Origin: Verrucomicrobia bacterium UBA1412
GTDB lineage: Bacteria; Verrucomicrobiota; Verrucomicrobiia; Limisphaerales; UBA1412
Length of the DNA: 11,062 bases
Reading direction: 5' to 3'
Assembly: GCA_002305615.1 (NCBI GenBank)
Contig: DBPU01000051.1
Span: 938 to 11,999 of the forward strand
Under the pieces are notes generated by a model. The model was not told the origin of the DNA, ran no database searches, and saw nothing but the letters and a program-made list of their open reading frames with translations. Within the stretch, counting starts at the first letter, position 1, and each line of letters opens with the position of its first letter. The translations under genes were made by a program, and so were the position numbers. Shown one piece after another: positions 5,652 to 11,062 of the stretch.

Positions 5652-8045
5652 TTACTTGCGGGGAGCGGGGAATTTACCCGGCATCCACATATCCTCTGCG
5701 CTTAACCCGCATTTTTCGATCACTTCCAGAGCATAGCCCAGGTGATCGCCCAGGTCCGGAGAAGCATTATTGGTGCCCAGGGTGAACTTGAGTCCGGCGG
5801 CCTTTGCCTTTTTGATAAAGCGTAAGCCGGGGAGCTTCAGATTGCTGTTGATTTCAATGGCGACGTTATTCTTTTTGGCTGCTGCGACGACGCGGTCCAT
5901 GCGCGCATCGGTCCAGAGCGTTTCATAATCTTTTGCCAGAGCCGGCGGCAGGAAGGTCGGGTTCGCATAAATATCGATCGGCTCAGTCAAGATGCTCTCA
6001 ATGCCTTCGACCAACATCTCCATGAATTCCTGCGGTTCGCCGACCTCGGTCTCTTCGGGTATCCAGAGGCGCATCCGCTTTCCCTCGCGGTTGAAGAGAG
6101 TCATCGAATCGGTGAAGACGTAGTCAAACTGCTGCCGGGTCTCTTTAGAGAACATATTGACCCATTCGCGGCCCTCGGCCTGAACAGCCAGGAAGAACGG
6201 GCTGCCTTCGTATTGTTTCAGGAATTCCAGCGCGCCGAAATCATTGGTGATGGGGAATTTCAATCCGCAGTTGGCACCCACGCCGAAATTGACGCCGCTG
6301 GCATAGGTGTAATCCTGAAGCATCGGTGCAGTGAACCCGCCTTTGAGGTGAGTATGAAGATCCACCAGCGGGAAACCGGAGGCTGAGAGTTTATCGAACG
6401 CCTTCTGTTTGGTATCCGGTTCAGGGGCCCAAATAGTTTCCACTTCATTGGGCAGAGGCTTCACCGCTATGCGACGGTAAAGAACCCGGTTATCACCGCC
6501 CATCGCTTGAAACGCGAAGGTTCCCGGCTTCAGGAGTGCGGCTGATTTAGGCTCACGGTAATCGACCACTTTGAGCCCGTTGACTTCGATCGTGACATGG
6601 TTTGCCCGGACGCAGATATCCAGATTGAACCATTCGTCGTCGCCGACCAGTTGCTTATAGACGTTGCGCACATTGTAGAGGCTTCCGGTTTTCCGGTGCT
6701 CATATTCCGCGCCGCTCTTGGCTTGTGAATTATTGATCAGCACTTTGTAGCCAGGGTGGGGAGCGTCGTCTTCCGCAGGCTGGGTATTGATCAGGATCGC
6801 ACCCATGGAGCCTGGGGTCGCTTTGGCCTCGATATGCAGGATGTAATTCTCGAACATGCCCTCATTGACGTTGCCGTTGCCGGAGTAAAAAATAATTCCC
6901 GGCTTTGTGTTGCTGCAGAGGGCTTCATCCTGAAGCTTCCAGGACTTCTCGCTGCCCATACATCCCTCCATCTCTTTGCTGTCAAAGAGATCGATAAATC
7001 CGTTGGCCGCCGTGTAATTATGTCGCGGCTCGCGGCAGATCAGCTCATCAATCACGGCACCGACCTCTGCCGGGGGCATCTTCTCGATCAGATAACGATG
7101 ATTGCCCTTTGCATACGGTATCCATTCATTCTCGCCATAGCCATGGGTTGCGTGCATGAGGCATTTGCCCGGCTCAGAGAGGGTCCAGTAAGGCTCGGCG
7201 CCTCTGACTGCATAGAGAACAGTGGTTAAATCCCAGCTTTCGCGGTTGATATTCTCTTTCTTGCCCCAGTACCACTCATAGCCCATCCGGATGGGGTTGG
7301 TTTCGGGTTTGGATTTGAGGGCGTTTGCGGTGAAGATGCGGGCCCCAATTTCGAAGCCGCTGAAAATAATCGGCGTAGGCCAGTCGTTAATCGCGCGCAC
7401 GGAGGCTCCCGTATCCATCATCACGTTATATTCGCGGCCTCTATTGGGGAAGATCGCCCCCATGCAGACCCATTGTGAAACTTTTTTGGCGACCAGCTCT
7501 TCGCCATTGAGCGGGCTGGCGGCATCTGCGGTGGAATTGAGCAGATTTTTGAGATTGGTGAGGAAACCGACCGAAACGATCTGGACACTCTGATCGGGTT
7601 GAGAGGCCAGTATTTTGCGGTAGAGTGCCACGGCATCTTCCGCGTCACTGCTTTTTTGGAGGCTATGCGGGAAAGTCTCGGCCATTTTCTGAGCATAATT
7701 GGAGGGGATTTTCTGGCCGTTATCGGTTGGGTAACCGCGCTGGAAACCTCTGACGTGGCCGATCGGGATGTCCGGGCGTCCGTAAAACGTATTGATTACG
7801 TCGATGCAGGGGCCCACGTATTCGTGCGGGACGGAGATCATGCAGCCCAGAATCTCGGCTTCTCCCTCATCGGCCAGGGCATGGAGCAGAGCCAGGGCGC
7901 CCACGTCGTCCACATCCTCAGCCATATCCGTATCAAAGATGATTTTAGCCGGTGCGGCCAGGAGGGAACCGCTGCAGGCCCAGATCAGCAAAGCGGCCAT
8001 GCAAAAAGCCGCCGCTGTTTTACGATATAATTTATTCATAGTCAT
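5652..8045 (-). CDS. Exported fusion: nucleoside-hydrolase domain, DUF1080 domain and PHP-like metal hydrolase domain
   Basis: This 797-residue protein has three parts after a signal peptide (about 1-33, cleavage near LAAPA). Part 1 (about 34-340) is of the inosine-uridine nucleoside hydrolase fold. Its N-terminal Asp cluster DTDMAEDVDDVGAL (38-51) is the calcium- and ribose-binding motif, REYNVMMDTGASVRAI (204-219) matches the family's NxxxDxxAA region, and D272 in SWDLTTVLYAV sits where the last metal ligand is expected. Part 2 (about 345-532) is a DUF1080/3-keto-disaccharide-hydrolase-like jelly roll: GFIDLFDSKEMEG, then an EWFN motif at 471-474 and IEVNGLKVVDY. Part 3 (about 555-797) begins with VDLHTHLKGG, giving D562, H564 and H566 as metal ligands. 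It ends with EINSN (731-735) and TLGTNNASPD (755-764), a PHP-like pattern. The frame is also open upstream to a TTG at 8093, but the promoter at 8108-8136 would leave almost no leader there. I therefore chose the ATG at 8045, which has a weak AGAAG site; the ATG at 8039 is also possible. The protein probably scavenges a nucleoside or glycoside outside the cytoplasm. The substrate is unknown. Confidence 0.85.
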   Translation of the reverse strand: MTMNKLYRKTAAAFCMAALLIWACSGSLLAAPAKIIFDTDMAEDVDDVGALALLHALADEGEAEILGCMISVPHEYVGPCIDVINTFYGRPDIPIGHVRGFQRGYPTDNGQKIPSNYAQKMAETFPHSLQKSSDAEDAVALYRKILASQPDQSVQIVSVGFLTNLKNLLNSTADAASPLNGEELVAKKVSQWVCMGAIFPNRGREYNVMMDTGASVRAINDWPTPIIFSGFEIGARIFTANALKSKPETNPIRMGYEWYWGKKENINRESWDLTTVLYAVRGAEPYWTLSEPGKCLMHATHGYGENEWIPYAKGNHRYLIEKMPPAEVGAVIDELICREPRHNYTAANGFIDLFDSKEMEGCMGSEKSWKLQDEALCSNTKPGIIFYSGNGNVNEGMFENYILHIEAKATPGSMGAILINTQPAEDDAPHPGYKVLINNSQAKSGAEYEHRKTGSLYNVRNVYKQLVGDDEWFNLDICVRANHVTIEVNGLKVVDYREPKSAALLKPGTFAFQAMGGDNRVLYRRIAVKPLPNEVETIWAPEPDTKQKAFDKLSASGFPLVDLHTHLKGGFTAPMLQDYTYASGVNFGVGANCGLKFPITNDFGALEFLKQYEGSPFFLAVQAEGREWVNMFSKETRQQFDYVFTDSMTLFNREGKRMRLWIPEETEVGEPQEFMEMLVEGIESILTEPIDIYANPTFLPPALAKDYETLWTDARMDRVVAAAKKNNVAIEINSNLKLPGLRFIKKAKAAGLKFTLGTNNASPDLGDHLGYALEVIEKCGLSAEDMWMPGKFPAPRK

Positions 8046-8068
8046 GTTGCTTCTACATTCGTTTTTCA

Positions 8069-8090
8069 CGCCCGCTGAAAGCGACTGGCG
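8069..8090 (-). promoter_or_regulatory. Possible hairpin in the 5' leader of the fusion-hydrolase operon
   Basis: On the minus strand, CGCC, a 3-base bulge (AGT), CGC, a TTTCA loop, GCG and GGCG can form a seven-pair stem. It would lie in the short leader between the predicted transcription start near 8101 and the ATG at 8045. It has no T-run, so it is not an intrinsic terminator, and it matches no riboswitch that I recognise. A stem this small can occur by chance. Confidence 0.25.
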
Positions 8091-8107
8091 CAATCTAGTT
8101 AACGGGA

Positions 8108-8136
8108 ATTAGACTCGTGCAGCCTCCCGGAGTCAA
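8108..8136 (-). promoter_or_regulatory. Sigma-70-like promoter for the minus-strand operon
   Basis: Read on the minus strand, TTGACT (8136-8131) is followed by a 17-base spacer and TCTAAT (8113-8108). Each box matches the consensus at 5 of 6 positions, and the spacing is ideal. The predicted transcript starts near 8101 and has a leader of about 56 bases before the ATG at 8045. This placement argues against translation starting at the TTG codon at 8093. The promoter lies in the divergent gap shared with sugE. Confidence 0.65.
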
Positions 8137-8254
8137 GCGAGTAAACAGGGCGCTGCGGCGATTGCTGCCGACAAATCTTTATAAAAAACTCTCTTCCTGA
8201 TAGCCTCTGAAGCCATTTGGGCCGTTGAGCGGTCCGGGGAAAAAGTGAATCGAT

Positions 8255-8566
8255 ATGGCATGGTTTTATCTCATCATAGCGGGGTTCTTCGAAATCGCAT
8301 GGCCCGTAGGCCTCAAAATCGCCCACACTCATAAAATCGGGGGCACCGTCATGGCTGTGATCACGATGATTATCAGCGGCTTTTTCCTCTTCCTGGCCCA
8401 GAAAACAATCCCCATCGGGACCGCCTATGCCGTCTGGACCGGAATCGGTGCCGCCGGAGCCATGGCCGTCGGGATTCTGTTCTGGAACGACCCGCTCACC
8501 TTCTGGCGCATTCTGGGAGTCATGTTCATCGTCGGCGGAGTCGTCATGCTCAAGCTGGCCAGCTAA
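8255..8566 (+). CDS. sugE: SugE/Gdx-type small multidrug-resistance transporter (guanidinium exporter subfamily)
   Basis: This 103-residue protein has four membrane segments (about 3-21, 30-48, 57-78 and 84-101). It belongs to the small multidrug-resistance family of proton-coupled exporters, which work as dual-topology dimers in the inner membrane. E13 is the essential central glutamate. The FFEIAWPVGLKIAH region (11-24), PIGTAYAVWTGIGAAGA (53-69) and residues S41, Y58 and W61 match the SugE/Gdx branch rather than EmrE. Characterised Gdx proteins export guanidinium, and some others export quaternary ammonium compounds; which applies here is inference. The ATG at 8255 has only a poor ribosome binding site upstream (AAAAGTG). 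The gene is transcribed away from the hydrolase operon, from a shared 209-base gap. No guanidine riboswitch or clear plus-strand promoter could be recognised there, and no terminator is visible after the stop. Confidence 0.93.
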   Translation: MAWFYLIIAGFFEIAWPVGLKIAHTHKIGGTVMAVITMIISGFFLFLAQKTIPIGTAYAVWTGIGAAGAMAVGILFWNDPLTFWRILGVMFIVGGVVMLKLAS

Positions 8567-8645
8567 TCCGGCAACATTTTTTCTCAAAAATAGAGCGACT
8601 CAAGTGTAAAAAATGAGGGCGCGCGTTCCATTGCAAAAAAATTCC

Positions 8646-8673
8646 TTTACAAAACGGAAAATAAAATTATTCT
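8646..8673 (+). promoter_or_regulatory. Candidate promoter of the LRR surface-protein gene
   Basis: TTTACA (8646-8651), a 16-base spacer and TATTCT (8668-8673) lie in the AT-rich 156-base gap after sugE. The -35 box matches 5 of 6 consensus bases and the -10 box 4 of 6. A-runs just upstream (8605-8611 and 8635-8641 areas) could act as an UP-like element. A start near 8680 would give a leader of roughly 40 bases. In AT-rich DNA a match of this quality can arise by chance. Confidence 0.4.
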
Positions 8674-8712
8674 GGGCAGTGGTACGCGTAATCTAAATTT
8701 ATAGAAACTCAA

Positions 8713-8717
8713 AAGGA
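8713..8717 (+). promoter_or_regulatory. Ribosome binding site deciding the LRR gene start
   Basis: AAGGA lies 5 bases before the ATG at 8723-8725. It is the clearest Shine-Dalgarno sequence in the window. It fixes the start of the LRR protein at the codon that also opens a good signal peptide. Confidence 0.6.
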
Positions 8718-8722
8718 AAATA

Positions 8723-11062
8723 ATGAAAGCGGATAATATATTCTATGCGGGCGTCGTCGCGCGCTTAATCGCGTCATTCATCCTTCTGGCATCTCTTCTG
8801 GTTTTGCCAAAGGTACAGGCAGCAGTCGGTGATATCTTTACCGATGATAACTTCAAATACACCGTTCTGAGCGAAGAAGGTACGGCCGGCACCGTTTCGG
8901 TCGCCAAACAATCGGATATGGTCCCCTCCGGAGCAGTAACCATTCCCGACTTGGTCACCCAAGGCTCAGTGACCTACAGTGTGACCAGTATTGGGGCAGC
9001 TGCTTTCGGTAACCTCAACACTTTGGAGAGCATCACCATTCCCGACAGCGTCACTAGTATTGGGGTAGCTGCATTCAACAAATGCACCAGCCTGGTGAAC
9101 ATCACCATTCCCGATAGCGTCACCAGCATTGGAGCATCTGCTTTTTCTGGTTGCGCCGGCCTGAAAAGCGCAATGATTGGCAACGGCCTCACCAGTGTTG
9201 GCTTTGGTGTTTTCTCCGGTTGCACCAGCCTGACGCTTGTCGTTTTCAAAGGCGATGCACCGGGAGCAATTGTTAACATTTTCGGCGGTTGCACTGCCCT
9301 GGAGACTATTTATTATGTGGAAGGCACCAGCGGCTGGACAAATCCATGGAGTTTTAAAACAACAGTTGGCTTAAAGCAGGAAGATATCTTTATTATCAGC
9401 AGTCCCGTGGATCAGATGGTGTTGCCAAACGCAAATGTCTCATTGGAGGTGTCGGCCTTCAGCATTTCTGATTTGAATTACCAATGGTACAAGGATGGAA
9501 TCGCCATTGAAGGAGCGACCACACCGGTTTACTTTATTGAAAATGCTCAAGGTGCAGACAGCGGTTCCTATACGGTTACGGTAAATAATGAATATGCAAA
9601 CGTCATCAACGAGGCAACCCTGGACGTTATTACGGAAAGAACGGGCGATCCGGACAGCGACTTCCGATACTCAATAAGTGGTGGGGTTGTTTCCATCAAG
9701 CGTTACTTAGGTTCTAAAAAAGAGGTAGTAATCCCCAATATGATCGAAGGGTGCTTGGTGACCGAAATTTCGTCGATGGCGTTCCTGAATTGTTTTGATA
9801 TAACGAATGTCATCATCCCTGATACCGTAATTTTCATCAGACAATCTGCGTTCTCCGAATCTTTCAATCTGAAGAGTGTCAAGATGTCCAAAAGGACAAC
9901 CTACATTGGAGGCAGTGCCTTCTCAAATTGCTCCAGTCTGGCGAGTATCATAATTCCCGATAGCGTCACTTACATTGGAGAGAGGGCGTTCCAAAATTGC
10001 TCCAAGCTGACAAGTATCACAATTCCGGAGAACGTCACCAGCATTGGATATGACGCATTCTTTTGCTCGATTAATTATTTGCCGAAAAAAGTGTTTTTCA
10101 AGGGAGACTTTCCTGCAGAATCGACAAGTTCTGATTGGGGTAGCGATTCATCACCAATGTTCTACTATGTGGAGGGAAAAAGCGGCTGGGAAACGAGCTG
10201 GCTCAATAATCTGGTACCTTGCAAGGGGGAATTTTGGCTAGATGATATTCAATGCCTCTATTTTTCAGATCAGACGGCCATCCTTTTCGGATATACCGGA
10301 AACCCGGTAAATGTAGAAATTCCCGCCAAAATCACGGTGGACTCCGTTGACTATCAAATAACCTCGCTGGGAGATATATTCTTCGGTTGTAAGAGCCTCA
10401 AAAATGTTGCAGTTTCAATGGATATGGGCGAGATCTATGGGGAAGAAAGTGGCAGAATTTTTGAATTCAGAACTTTCATGAATTGCAACTTGGAGAGTAT
10501 TTATTTCAAAGGCGATTCTCCCTGGAATTTTGGAGGAACCGTTACCGGAGGCTTCGCGGCAACCGGGAATATCTATGATGCGCCGCTTTACTATATTTCG
10601 GGGACGGAAAATTGGGAGTCACCGGAAAAAGATGATCCCACGATGATTGCATGTCACAATTGGACGGTTGCAGATAATATTCTCTATCTCTGTAACGAAG
10701 ATGGAACGGCTATCGTGAAGAATTACGTGGGATATCCCGAAACTATTAGAATTCCCAAAAAAATTACTGTGGATGCGAGAGAGTACACAGTCATTGCCAT
10801 AGATGAACGTGCCTTTTATCGTTGCAACAGTGTGAAGGAGATTTCGATCCTTGCAGATATCCCCGGCATCGAATCGGAAACGTTCGCTTTTTGCGCTAAC
10901 CTCCGGATTGTGATGATCACCGATAGCATCTCGAAAATCGGTTTCGGAGCCTTTGCGAATTGTCGGAATCTGACAAATATTCTACTGCCCGCAAACCTGA
11001 TCCAGATTGATGACTCTGCCTTCTACTACTGCTCCCGGCTTAAGCTGTCGACCCTGCCCGAA
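8723..11062 (+). CDS. Exported BspA-type leucine-rich-repeat protein with an Ig-like domain (3' truncated by the window)
   Basis: The frame is open for 780 codons from the ATG to the window end, with no stop. Residues 1-33 form a signal peptide (hydrophobic core about 15-28, cleavage near VQA). The body consists of 23-residue LRR_5/TpLRR repeats with the pattern LxxIxIPDSVTSIGxxAFxxC, clustered at about 78-169, 360-451 and 704-772. Residues about 220-303 form a bacterial Ig-like domain with YQWYKDG (253-259) and DSGSY (279-283). It lacks the usual cysteine pair. Three copies of a module beginning FKGD and ending near a Gly/Asn-Trp occur at 174-205, 457-489 and 593-631. Such proteins are surface-attached or secreted and act in binding or adhesion; no enzyme motif is seen. 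The C-terminus, where a sorting or anchoring signal would be, lies outside the window. The DNA is visibly AT-richer than in the minus-strand genes, especially after about 9650. Confidence 0.88.
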   Translation, partial: MKADNIFYAGVVARLIASFILLASLLVLPKVQAAVGDIFTDDNFKYTVLSEEGTAGTVSVAKQSDMVPSGAVTIPDLVTQGSVTYSVTSIGAAAFGNLNTLESITIPDSVTSIGVAAFNKCTSLVNITIPDSVTSIGASAFSGCAGLKSAMIGNGLTSVGFGVFSGCTSLTLVVFKGDAPGAIVNIFGGCTALETIYYVEGTSGWTNPWSFKTTVGLKQEDIFIISSPVDQMVLPNANVSLEVSAFSISDLNYQWYKDGIAIEGATTPVYFIENAQGADSGSYTVTVNNEYANVINEATLDVITERTGDPDSDFRYSISGGVVSIKRYLGSKKEVVIPNMIEGCLVTEISSMAFLNCFDITNVIIPDTVIFIRQSAFSESFNLKSVKMSKRTTYIGGSAFSNCSSLASIIIPDSVTYIGERAFQNCSKLTSITIPENVTSIGYDAFFCSINYLPKKVFFKGDFPAESTSSDWGSDSSPMFYYVEGKSGWETSWLNNLVPCKGEFWLDDIQCLYFSDQTAILFGYTGNPVNVEIPAKITVDSVDYQITSLGDIFFGCKSLKNVAVSMDMGEIYGEESGRIFEFRTFMNCNLESIYFKGDSPWNFGGTVTGGFAATGNIYDAPLYYISGTENWESPEKDDPTMIACHNWTVADNILYLCNEDGTAIVKNYVGYPETIRIPKKITVDAREYTVIAIDERAFYRCNSVKEISILADIPGIESETFAFCANLRIVMITDSISKIGFGAFANCRNLTNILLPANLIQIDDSAFYYCSRLKLSTLPE
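8954..9229 (+). repeat. First LRR array, four 69-base units
   Basis: Four tandem 23-codon units (residues 78-169) repeat with a period of 69 bases. The second and third units (9023-9091 and 9092-9160) are closest at DNA level, sharing most of the segment coding for ITIPDSVTSIG. The fourth unit is diverged (GNGLTSVGFGVFSGC). The pattern suggests tandem duplication inside the gene. Confidence 0.8.
9800..10075 (+). repeat. Second LRR array, four 69-base units
   Basis: Residues 360-451 form four units of exactly 23 codons. The third and fourth carry IIIPDSVTYIGERAF and ITIPENVTSIGYDAF and closely resemble the first array. The first two are more diverged, with the conserved Cys replaced or shifted. 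Confidence 0.75.
10832..11038 (+). repeat. Third LRR array, at least three 69-base units
   Basis: Residues 704-772 form three 23-codon units ending in TFAFC, AFANC and AFYYC. They are weaker matches to the consensus than the first array. The array may continue past the window end, because the next unit starts LKLSTLPE. Confidence 0.65.

Larger units (their letters stand above)
149..8101 (-). other. Probable five-gene transcription unit
   Basis: Five co-directional genes run from the fusion hydrolase to mnmA with gaps of 33, 18 and 41 bases, then a 4-base overlap. I see no hairpin-plus-T terminator in any gap. The only good promoter on this strand is upstream of the first gene, so a single transcript starting near 8101 is the simplest reading. 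Internal promoters for the housekeeping genes inside the glycosidase coding region cannot be excluded. Confidence 0.55.

Noticed and set aside
7960..7985. Lipoprotein signal (IWAC) in the fusion hydrolase
   Set aside because: A Trp just before the Ala-Cys fits the lipobox poorly, and a normal signal-peptidase-I site (LAAPA) lies a few residues later. Lipidation is possible but not supported.
8046..8093. TTG start at 8093 for the fusion hydrolase, adding 16 residues
   Set aside because: The added residues precede a proper signal peptide, and the promoter at 8108-8136 would leave a leader of only about 8 bases.
8099..8587. A 162-codon minus-strand open frame covering sugE
   Set aside because: It is antisense to a clear SugE protein, is rich in Asp, Gly and His with no domain, and overlaps the operon promoter.
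8567..8600. Intrinsic terminator after sugE
   Set aside because: There is a T-run and a nearby A-run, but no GC-rich stem before the T-run.
8659..8672. AATAA-AA-TTATT inverted repeat near the LRR promoter as an operator
   Set aside because: The arms are only five bases in AT-rich sequence and are expected by chance.
8954..9229. CRISPR-like or other spaced repeat array
   Set aside because: The repeats are tandem, in frame and protein-coding with a 69-base period, and no spacers lie between them.
8743..9294. Several short minus-strand frames under the LRR gene
   Set aside because: They lie opposite the repeat-bearing reading frame and simply mirror its 69-base periodicity.

Overview
The window looks like a chromosomal segment from a bacterium of the Planctomycetota-Verrucomicrobiota-Lentisphaerota group, with a Lentisphaerae or Victivallales-like relative my best guess. 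This is inferred from gene content: secreted GH106-like and nucleoside-hydrolase/DUF1080 proteins, a BspA-type leucine-rich-repeat surface protein, and mostly weak or absent Shine-Dalgarno sequences. No rRNA, tRNA, CRISPR array, transposase or integrase is visible. All intergenic gaps are shorter than about 210 bases.

Left part (1-8045): a plus-strand gene that began before the window ends at 168 and overlaps the end of mnmA tail to tail by 20 bases. Five minus-strand genes then lie head to tail. In transcription order they are: a secreted three-part protein (nucleoside-hydrolase fold, DUF1080 lectin-like domain, PHP-like metal hydrolase domain; 5652-8045), a secreted 930-residue GH106-like glycosidase (2826-5618), a stand-alone CoaB-type phosphopantothenoylcysteine synthetase (2130-2807), a MarC-family membrane protein (1258-2088) and the tRNA 2-thiouridylase MnmA (149-1261). 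Gaps are 33, 18 and 41 bases, then a 4-base ATGA overlap. A strong sigma-70-like promoter (TTGACT, 17-base spacer, TCTAAT) sits on the minus strand at 8108-8136. The whole set could therefore be one transcript joining two exported carbohydrate or nucleoside scavenging enzymes to three housekeeping genes.

Right part (8046-11062): a divergent SugE/Gdx-type small multidrug-resistance exporter (8255-8566), then an AT-rich spacer with a plausible promoter and a clear ribosome binding site. After that comes the start of a large exported protein (8723 to the window end, 780 codons with no stop). It is built from 23-residue BspA/TpLRR repeats, one Ig-like domain and a recurring FKGD...GW module. No complete ORF can be drawn for it because it runs off the window, but the reading frame is continuous.

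The most unusual items are the triple-domain fusion at 5652-8045 and the neighbouring glycosidase, whose amidotransferase-like domain is apparently split by a lectin-like insert. Next are the modular super-repeat layout of the LRR protein and the cotranscription-like arrangement of exported hydrolases with coaB, marC and mnmA.
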